Assembly (NCBI GenBank): GCA_017481325.1
Contig: JAFUPG010000093.1
Span: forward strand, 1 to 23,493
DNA from: Oscillospiraceae bacterium
GTDB lineage: Bacteria; Bacillota_A; Clostridia; Oscillospirales; Oscillospiraceae
Length of the DNA: 23,493 bases
Reading direction: 5' to 3'
The stretch's first letter is position 1. Each line of letters opens with the position of its first letter. The translations under genes were made by a program, and so were the position numbers. Positions 6,418-13,700 of the stretch are shown here, piece after piece. The notes beneath the pieces were generated by a model. The model saw only the letters and a list, made by a program, of their open reading frames with translations, did no database searches and was not told the origin of the DNA.

Positions 6418-6572
6418 TCAAATAGATGTTTATCGAACTGTTGGATGCACCACCAAGAACCGTATTGCCGATAGACGCAGAGGCTACCGAAAAGCCATGT
6501 CATTGCGAGGAGGCATTTATGCCGACGTGGCAATCCGTACCAAAATGTTCCGAATATATGGGAATTTGGTGC
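6418..6572. repeat. Long inverted repeat, right copy
   Basis: This is the inverted counterpart of 1-155, of the same length and about nine-tenths identical by hand alignment. It contains an inverted REP-like element at 6498-6534. Together the two copies enclose the minD and tsaE operons and the small-gene cassette. Confidence 0.85.
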
Positions 6573-6597
6573 AAAACGGAGGCTTTATGAATACAGA

Positions 6598-6629
6598 TTG
6601 CCACGTCGCTACGCTCCTCGCAATGACAT
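6598..6629. repeat. REP-like element
   Basis: ATTGCCACGTCG, a short middle and CTCCTCGCAATGACA form an imperfect palindrome. Other copies lie at 40-76, at 6498-6534 (inverted) and, decayed, at 2897-2935. The ends are conserved and the middle varies in length and sequence, suggesting that a folded form is kept. Confidence 0.8.
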
Positions 6630-6912
6630 TGCGTAATACGAAACCTTACTCATAGTACGAAATCCTTCATGATACGGGAGGCTTTGGCTACACCATACTG
6701 TTCGGCAAATTTCTGTTTGACGGTCGAAATATTCAAAATCCGTGCCGAAGGCACACCTCAGTTTTTAGTCCTTAGCTATTAGTTGTTAGTTCCTAAACAG
6801 ACCGACATACTTCTGTTTGACAGATGAAATAATCCAAATCCGTGCCGACCCGTCCCTATTCTCCATCGGGCAACATACCAAGCAGGCAAATCCGCTCGGT
6901 TTGTCCGAACAC
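6630..6912. repeat. Gene-free stretch with a 40-bp direct repeat
   Basis: Positions 6711-6750 and 6811-6850 are related direct copies exactly 100 bp apart, sharing TTCTGTTTGAC, GAAATA and AATCCGTGCCGA. Between them lies a second TTAG-word run (6770-6796) like that at 251-306. I see no gene here. Confidence 0.65.
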
Positions 6913-6913
6913 C

Positions 6914-6966
6914 TGTGATTTCCCCGAAAAAGGCATATAATAAAGATGTCACGCATCGTGACATCT
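6914..6966 (+). promoter_or_regulatory. Recombinase promoter with overlapping palindrome
   Basis: A perfect -10 box TATAAT (6936-6941) has a weak -35 (TGTGAT, 6914-6919, 16-nt spacer). Directly downstream is a perfect palindrome AGATGTCAC-GCATC-GTGACATCT (6944-6966) covering the expected transcription start, 28 nt before the recombinase ATG. It could be an operator or a recombinase binding site. Confidence 0.6.
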
Positions 6967-6994
6967 GAAATTTACATTTCGAGGAGGAACGCCA

Positions 6995-7582
6995 ATGATT
7001 TACGGCTATATCCGGGTATCGACCCGAGAGCAGAACGAGGATCGCCAGCGCCTTGCCTTAGCGGAATTCGGGGTGGATCGGATCTATGATGACAAGCTCT
7101 CCGGCAAGGATTTTTCCCGCCCGGGCTATCAGAAGCTGCTGAAAAAGCTGAAGGCGGAGGATGTTCTTGTGATCAAGAGCATCGACCGCCTGGGCAGAAA
7201 TTACGAGGAGATCCTGAAGCAGTGGCAGCACATCACCAAGGAGAAGCGAGCGGCCATTGTGGTGCTGGATATGCCCCTGCTGGACACCCGGCAGAACCGG
7301 GATCTGACGGGGACGCTCATTGCGGACATTGTTTTACAGCTGCTATCCTACGTGGCACAGACGGAGCGGGAATTCATCCGCCAGCGGCAGAAGGAGGGCA
7401 TCGCTGCCGCCAAGGCCCGTGGCGTAAAATTCGGCAGAACCCCCATGGAAAAACCCCCGGAATTTGAAGAAGTAAAACGGCAATGGGAATGCAATCTAAT
7501 CTCTGCCCGAGCCGCCGCCAGAAAACTGAAAATCTCCCACTACACCTTCAAAAAATGGATCGACCAAGAAAAAACTGCCTGA
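6995..7582 (+). CDS. Small serine recombinase (resolvase/invertase family)
   Basis: The 195-aa product has the length and layout of small serine recombinases. The catalytic domain starts YGYIRVSTREQNEDRQ, with the nucleophile serine at residue 9. It continues with IYDDKLSGKDFSRPGYQKLL, the VLVIKSIDRLGRNYEEI active-site segment, and the long E helix (YVAQTEREFIRQRQKEGIAAAKARGVKFGR). A C-terminal helix-turn-helix of about 45 residues ends SHYTFKKWIDQEK. Such enzymes bind imperfect palindromes and exchange strands at a central dinucleotide, causing inversion or resolution. The ATG at 6995 has GAGGAGG upstream. It lies 149 nt before a surface-protein operon on the same strand. No other mobile-element gene is nearby, so the role may be local DNA switching; this is inference. 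Confidence 0.9.
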   Translation: MIYGYIRVSTREQNEDRQRLALAEFGVDRIYDDKLSGKDFSRPGYQKLLKKLKAEDVLVIKSIDRLGRNYEEILKQWQHITKEKRAAIVVLDMPLLDTRQNRDLTGTLIADIVLQLLSYVAQTEREFIRQRQKEGIAAAKARGVKFGRTPMEKPPEFEEVKRQWECNLISARAAARKLKISHYTFKKWIDQEKTA

Positions 7583-7731
7583 AAAAGTACACTTTTCCAA
7601 GCAGCCCAATTTTTCGATAATGACAGTTCAAATCTATTGTAATACATATGTCGAAGAAATGCAAGCCCTCCCGGATGAGAAGGTGTACTTTCCCAACCAA
7701 GCCCCCAATTTTCGGGAAAGAAGGAATGCTT
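7583..7731. promoter_or_regulatory. Intergenic control region with two palindromic candidate sites
   Basis: Two short imperfect palindromes face each other: AAAAGT-AC-ACTTTT (7583-7596) and AAGGT-GT-ACTTTC (7680-7692). Their central dinucleotides are AC and GT. Sequence just right of each is also similar in direct orientation (TTTCCAA/TTCCCAA, then AGCCC..AATTTT). Between them is a weak promoter-like pair, ATGACA (7620-7625) and TACATA (7643-7648). A promoter for the three-gene surface operon should lie in this region, and I see no better one. Confidence 0.4.
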
Positions 7732-8205
7732 ATGTTTGTCCGAAAGAAGTTGCCTGTGTTGCTGCTTGTGCTGGCTTTGCTGTGCTGCCTTGCGGGCTGC
7801 GGTGCCGGGGAGGATGCGCTCTCCTATGACCGGGCTCGGGCTCTGGGCTACGGCGGTACGGCGGAGCAGTTTGCGGCAGCGTTGGTGGGAGAATGCGCCG
7901 AAAATGCCGGGGCATCCGCCTATGAGCTGGCCAAGGCACAGGGCTATACCGGGACAGAAGGGGAGTGGATCTCCTTTTTGACCGGTGCAGAACATCCCGT
8001 GGCCGGAAAATCCGCCTATGAGCAGGCTGTGGCAGCGGGATATACGGGAGACCTTGCCCAATGGGTGAGTGAGCAGGTCCCCGATCCCCAGTCCCTGGGG
8101 CGCTCCCGAGAGGGAGAGGCCCGCACCGAGTACGAGCTCGCCCTTGCCTACGGCTTTGAAGGGACCTTTATCCAGTGGTTGGTCTCTTTGATCAAAACAC
8201 AATGA
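7732..8205 (+). CDS. Small lipoprotein made of SAYELA/EWL repeats
   Basis: The 157-aa product starts with a lipoprotein signal (MFVRKKLPVLLLVLALLCCLAGC). The lipobox LAGC places the lipidated cysteine at residue 23, so the protein should sit on the outer face of the membrane. Nearly all of the rest is four imperfect copies of a roughly 24-residue motif, SAYELA...GY.GT..EW...L, beginning at about SYDRARALGYGGT, SAYELAKAQGYTGT, SAYEQAVAAGYTGD and TEYELALAYGFEGT. The same motif is repeated seven times in the next protein. I chose the ATG at 7732 because AAGGA lies six bases upstream; the in-frame ATGs at 7648 and 7726 fit less well. It is the first gene of the surface operon, 14 nt before the next. 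Function is unknown; a partner or assembly role is a guess. Confidence 0.8.
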   Translation: MFVRKKLPVLLLVLALLCCLAGCGAGEDALSYDRARALGYGGTAEQFAAALVGECAENAGASAYELAKAQGYTGTEGEWISFLTGAEHPVAGKSAYEQAVAAGYTGDLAQWVSEQVPDPQSLGRSREGEARTEYELALAYGFEGTFIQWLVSLIKTQ

Positions 8206-8219
8206 ATCAGGAGGTTACA

Positions 8220-10706
8220 ATGAAGGAAAAAAGAATGCTTCGGCGAATGATCGCCTTGGTGGCGGTGCTGGCATTAAGCCTGTCCCTCGGTCTTCCTGTC
8301 GCAGCGGCAGGCTATGTGGACGTACCGGCCGATGCCTGGTACTATGAAGCGGTCATGGATGTCTCGGCCCGTGGCCTGTTCTCCGGAACGGACAGCACTC
8401 ATTTTAGCCCGGATCTAACCCTTACCAGAGGTATGTTTGTTACGGTTTTGTGGCGCTATGCCGGGAAGCCAACGGGCAGCGGAGCAAGCTTCTCTGATGT
8501 CAAAGGCGGAGACTACTTCTATGAGGCAGTGGGCTGGGCAAGCGGAGAGGGGCTGGTTAACGGTGTCAGCACCTCGAAGTTCGCACCTTACCAGGATGTA
8601 AGCCGGGAACAGATGGCAACGATGCTTTACCGATACGCTCAGTATCTTGAGCTGGATGTAGCTACCAGAGGTTCGTTGGATGCCTATAAGGACGGTACTT
8701 CCGTTTCCGGTTATGCCCGGGATGCGGTTCTCTGGGCGGTAGAACAGCAGTACCTCCGTGCCCCGGAGGCGGTTATCCGTCCGCAGGAGAGAGCGACCCG
8801 TGCAGAGGCGGCATTCCTCTGGTCGGGCTTTGCTACGGATTGCGAAAAGAGTGAAACACAGAACGGAATCAATGGCAAGTCTGCCTATGAGCTGGCCGTG
8901 GAGAACGGCTACGAGGGCACGGTGCAGGAGTGGCTCGCCTCTCTGGTGGGCGCTGCCGGTGCTGACGGCAAGTCCGCCTATGAGCTGGCCGTGGAGAACG
9001 GCTACGAGGGCACAGCACAGGAGTGGCTGCAGTCTTTGGTGGGTTCTGACGGTGCAGACGGTCTTTCTGCCTATGAAATTGCCGTGAACAACGGTTACAA
9101 GGGTACGGAGCAGGAATGGCTGAAGTCTCTGGCCGGTGTCAATGGCCTGTCTGCCTATGAGATCGCCGTAAAGAACGGCTACAAGGGTACTGAACTGGAA
9201 TGGCTGGAGTCCTTGGTGGGCGAGACCGGTGCCGATGGCGCTTCCGCCTATGAGCTGGCTGTGGCCAAGGGCTACAAGGGCTCGGAGGAGGATTGGCTTC
9301 TGACCCTGGTGGGCCCTGCCGGTAAGGACGGAGCAGACGGTAAAGACGGTGCCGATGGCGCAAACGGAAAATCTGCCTATGAGCTGGCTGTAGCAAACGG
9401 CTTCAAGGGCGACCTGAGCCAGTGGCTGGATTCCCTGGTCGGCGCAGATGGAACAGATGGCGAAGACGGCCTGTCCGCCTATGAAGTTGCCCTGAAAAAT
9501 GGCTACAAGGGCACAGAGGAAGAATGGCTGGCCTCTCTGCAGGGCAAGGACGGTGCTGACGGTAAGGACGGTGCTCCCGGTAAAGACGGCGAGGATGGCA
9601 AAGATGGTGCCGACGGTAAAGACGGTGTCGATGGTAAGGATGGCGCAGATGGCGCTCCCGGTGCCGACGGCAAGGATGGTGAGGACGGCAAAGACGGCGC
9701 TCCCGGTGCCGACGGCAAGGATGGCGAGGACGGCAAAGACGGCGCTCCCGGTGCTGATGGTAAGGACGGTGTCGATGGCAAGGACGGCGAGGACGGTGTC
9801 AGCGTAGTCAATGCCTATATCGATGAGAATCTGCACCTGATTCTGGAAATGAGCGACGGCTCTACCATCGATGCAGGCTATGTAGGCACTGCCCCTAGCC
9901 AGACCACCTATACCGTGACATTTGTGGATTATAACGGGACGACCCTGAAGACCGAGACCGTGATTTCCGGCGGCAGCGCAACGCCCCCTGCCGATCCTCA
10001 GCGAGAGGGCTATACCTTCGTAGGCTGGAGCGGCAGCTATACCAATATTACGTCCGACGTGGTTCTGGTGGCGCAGTATCAAGAGAATGCCGCTCCCACT
10101 GCAAGCTATACCGTGACCTTTGTGGACTACGACGGCACAGTTCTGAAGCTCCAGGTGGTAGAGGCGGGCAAGTCCGCAACGGCTCCTGCCGATCCTGTCC
10201 GTGCAGGCTACGCCTTCACCGGCTGGGACAAAGCCTTTACCAATGTGCAAAGCGACCTGACCGTCACGGCAAAATATGAGCTTACGCCCACCACAGAGCC
10301 TACGATCCTTGTAAGCGATGCAAACGCAACGGCTGGTGCCACTCAGGTGCAGGTGATCGTTTCCATCCGGAATAACCCCGGCATCGTGGGCATGACCCTG
10401 AAGCTGAACTTTGATGACTCTGTTCTGACCCTGACCTCTGTGGAGAAGGGCGAGGCGCTCAGCGAAATGACCTTTACCAAGCCCAAGAATCTGGTCAGCG
10501 GCTGCAATTTCCCCTGGGATGCGCAGGAAGTGCTGCCGGAGAATGCCACTAATGGTGAGATTCTGATTTTGACTTTCTCCGTGCAGTCCTCTGCTCCCGC
10601 AGGCCGTTATGCTATCACGCTGCGTTATGACGATGGTGCCATCATTGACAACGACCTGATGCCCGTGGATATGAACATCATCAACGGCTATATTACTGTA
10701 AAATAA
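8220..10706 (+). CDS. SLH-anchored surface protein with repeats, collagen-like region and cohesin
   Basis: The 828-aa product reads in order: signal peptide (1-30), three SLH domains (31-205) for binding secondary cell-wall polymer, seven SAYELAV.NGYKGTE.EWL.SL repeats (starting at 221, 252, 283, 311, 342, 385 and 419), a collagen-like Gly-X-Y stretch rich in KDG, ADG and APG (443-527), a short beta linker, two InlB/Listeria-Bacteroides-type repeats (563-620 and 629-686, each with YTVTFVDY.GT and GY.F.GW), and a C-terminal cohesin (about 695-828; NNPGIVGMTLKLNFDDSVLTL). It should be wall-bound, with the cohesin held away from the surface by the rod. The ATG at 8220 has AGGAGG five bases upstream. 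The following gene, 15 nt away, carries a dockerin, a natural partner for this cohesin. Domain calls are by eye; the pairing is inferred. Confidence 0.9.
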   Translation: MKEKRMLRRMIALVAVLALSLSLGLPVAAAGYVDVPADAWYYEAVMDVSARGLFSGTDSTHFSPDLTLTRGMFVTVLWRYAGKPTGSGASFSDVKGGDYFYEAVGWASGEGLVNGVSTSKFAPYQDVSREQMATMLYRYAQYLELDVATRGSLDAYKDGTSVSGYARDAVLWAVEQQYLRAPEAVIRPQERATRAEAAFLWSGFATDCEKSETQNGINGKSAYELAVENGYEGTVQEWLASLVGAAGADGKSAYELAVENGYEGTAQEWLQSLVGSDGADGLSAYEIAVNNGYKGTEQEWLKSLAGVNGLSAYEIAVKNGYKGTELEWLESLVGETGADGASAYELAVAKGYKGSEEDWLLTLVGPAGKDGADGKDGADGANGKSAYELAVANGFKGDLSQWLDSLVGADGTDGEDGLSAYEVALKNGYKGTEEEWLASLQGKDGADGKDGAPGKDGEDGKDGADGKDGVDGKDGADGAPGADGKDGEDGKDGAPGADGKDGEDGKDGAPGADGKDGVDGKDGEDGVSVVNAYIDENLHLILEMSDGSTIDAGYVGTAPSQTTYTVTFVDYNGTTLKTETVISGGSATPPADPQREGYTFVGWSGSYTNITSDVVLVAQYQENAAPTASYTVTFVDYDGTVLKLQVVEAGKSATAPADPVRAGYAFTGWDKAFTNVQSDLTVTAKYELTPTTEPTILVSDANATAGATQVQVIVSIRNNPGIVGMTLKLNFDDSVLTLTSVEKGEALSEMTFTKPKNLVSGCNFPWDAQEVLPENATNGEILILTFSVQSSAPAGRYAITLRYDDGAIIDNDLMPVDMNIINGYITVK
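8871..9545 (+). repeat. Seven coding repeats of the SAYELA/EWL motif
   Basis: Each unit encodes about 24 residues, with consensus SAYE(L/I)AV.NGYKGTE.EWL.SLVG, spaced by short GADG-type linkers. Long stretches of the first two units are nearly identical in DNA, suggesting recent duplication. Larger gaps before units six and seven carry Gly-X-Y triplets. Confidence 0.85.
9546..9800 (+). repeat. Collagen-like Gly-X-Y coding repeat
   Basis: About 28 uninterrupted triplets, mainly GKD, GAD, GED, GVD and GAP. The 36-nt block encoding GADGKDGEDGKDGAP occurs in close copies at about 9660-9700, 9705-9745 and 9750-9790, so slippage could change the rod length. Confidence 0.9.
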
Positions 10707-10721
10707 GAAAGGGAGAATAAC

Positions 10722-13700
10722 ATGAAAGTGACGAAGCGATGTATTTCCCTGCTTCTGGCGCTGACGCTGATCCTCTCTGTGCTACCTATGGGTATGTTCA
10801 CTGCCACAGCCCAGGAAATTGCCACAGATGCAGTGATTACCGTGAAAAACAGCTACGGCAAGGGCGGCGCAACCGTTGCAGTGGATGTGGTGATTCAAAA
10901 CAACCCCGGTATTCTCGGCATGACCCTTACGCTGACTTATGACGAAAGTGCCCTGACCTTAACCGGCGTGACCAATGGTGATGCCATGAGTGCCCTGACC
11001 TTCACCGCTCCCAAGGAATTCAAAAGCGGTGTCAACCTCCCCTGGGACGCAGAGAGCATCTCTGAGGAGGATATCAAGGACGGCGTGATTGCCACCCTGA
11101 CCTTTGAGATCTCCAAAACCGCTCAGTTGAATTCCAGAGTTCCTGTAGAGGTTTCCTATGATGCCGGCGCCATTGTGGATAATGACCTGAACTCCCTGTC
11201 TGTTCTTCTCAGCCCCGGCTATATCCAGGTGCTGGACTATACCCCCGGCGATCTGAATGATAACGGTATCGTCGATACGACCGACGTCGTTCTGCTGCGA
11301 AGATACATTGCCGGCGGCTACGGTGTCACCATCGTCGAAAACGCAGCGGATGTCAATGATGACGGAAAGCGTAATACCACGGATGCTGTTCTGATCCGCC
11401 GCTACATTGCCGGTGGCTACGGCGTGGAGCTGCTGCCGGTCTCCCCCAAGTGTGACCACACCATGGAACACACCCCTTATAAGGCTCCCACTTGTACCAA
11501 GGAGGGTAACTATGCCTACTGGTACTGCAGCACCTGCAAGAAATACTTCAACGACGAAGTCGGCACAAAAGAGCTGACCGAGGAGCAGTTGGTAATTCCC
11601 CTTGGAGACCATACCTATTCAACCGAGTGGAGCTATGACGCCACCTATCACTGGCATGGGGCAACCTGTGAACATACAGATCTTGTCTCGGATCGAGCCG
11701 AGCATAGCTTCGGCAGCGACAAGAGCTGCACCGTCTGCGGCTACTCCAGCGCAGAAGACCCCACCAAGCCCTACACCATTACCTACAAACTGGTGGAGTA
11801 TAATAAGCACCTTGGAGATACTTATCTGCAGACTTTGAATATAGACAATTCGCGCAACCTCACTGCATTTTCCGCAACAGATAGCTTTGACTTGGAAGAT
11901 CCAAATTGCGGTGAAGCATATACATTTACCGGATGGTATACAGAAAACGGCGTGAAAGTAACAAGAATTGCAGCCGGTACAACTGAGGATATTATCCTCT
12001 ATGCAAGATGGAAGGAAAACACGTTTGATATCACATACAAACTGTATCAGACACCGCTTGGTGAAATCACTAACGAAAAATATCTGCATTACACACCGAG
12101 CAAGGGCTTGGTGGATTTGCCGAATCCTGAGCTGTATAATTACATTTTCTTGGGTTGGTATACGAGTGACGGAGAGGAAGTAAAAGAAATCCCGATTGGC
12201 ACAACCGGAGATATTACCCTGAATGCATATTGGACCAGCAAGCGGAATCAGACGAAAGCTGTGAGAGAACTTGGCGACCCCATAATTATGGAAAATGTCA
12301 CCGACGGTGTGTTCTATTTTGCATATGAAATCGGAACCATAGAGAATGTTCCCTTATCTGATGCGATTTGGACGATTCAGAGCGTAGCTGGATTAGCACA
12401 GCAGAAGTCGGAAACGGTTAGTACATCAATTAGTGAGGAACGTGCGTCAGAAATCGCTGAAACGATATCTTCTGCTACTGTTGATTCTGCCACATGGACA
12501 TTGTCAAAGGATTGGAATGATGTGACAGAGGTAGACGAGGAGTGGGCAGTAACCCACGGCATGACGCAGGAGGAAGCAAATGAAATAACAAAAACAGAGT
12601 CCGGAACATACAGTTTCACCTCGTCCGATGGCGGATGCGATACAACCACCTCAACGGATGGCACAACGACCGTCGACTATAAGAGCCAGAATTACACCCA
12701 TGGTAACAGCGCTGAGTTCAATGCGAAAATACATTCAAACTTTTCTGTAGAAGCTGGTGTAACAGCGGATATTCCGGGATTTGGAGGAGCTTCTGCCAAA
12801 ACCAAAGTGGAGGTCGGCAGTGAAATCGGTGGCGGCTATAAACAGCAGAAGGAAACAAATGAACATACCGGCACAGATACGACAACGGTTGATACTACCG
12901 TCGAGGAAGATACAACAACCTGGAACAAGTCAACAACATCTTCAACAACAACAGCTGCAAGTGAAAGTGTTGCCGTAACCAAAGCTCTATCCGATACGAT
13001 TAGTAACACAAAGGGATACGGAAAATCTTATTCTACAGGTGGCGAGAACAGCGAGTCTCAAGAGTTCAGTTCCACGGAAAGCAAGAGTTCAAACACTTCC
13101 TCTTCACTAACATACTTTTCTTCCGAGACCATAACGACTACGACAACCTATTCTACAGATGGAAAGAGTGAAGGCTGCTATAGACTGGTGATTGCAGGAA
13201 CTGTCCATGTCTTTGCTGTGGTTGGTTACGATGTTGGAACACGCTCCTATTTCACTTATACGATCAATGTTTTGGATGAAAAAACGCACGAGTTCCTGGA
13301 TTATTCTCCGGATCTGAACTTTAATGACTATGAGAACGGCGCAATTCCCTTTGAAATTCCTTATGCAGTACATCAGTATGTCGAGTCCAAAATTGTTATT
13401 ACAGAAGGGCTGACTTTCAAGGTAAATACAGCTAATGGAACAGCAACGGTAATCGGATATAGCGGCGATGATAAGGATGTAATTATTCCGGCCTACATCT
13501 CCTCTGGAAATGAGGCATACCGTGTAACCAATATTTCTGCTGATGCATTTGCGGCAGAATCTGTAAAGACGTCTCTTGAATCGGTTGTGATCGGAGAGTA
13601 CATTAAGGAAATTCCGGCGGGTGCCTTTAAGAATTGCACAAATCTGAAAGAAATATCCGGCGATTTTACCATCATTGGTGACGAAGCATTTTATGGTTGT

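Noticed and set aside
8415..10250. Minus-strand open frame opposite the collagen-like gene
   Set aside because: It mirrors the plus-strand repeats and has no credible start signals.
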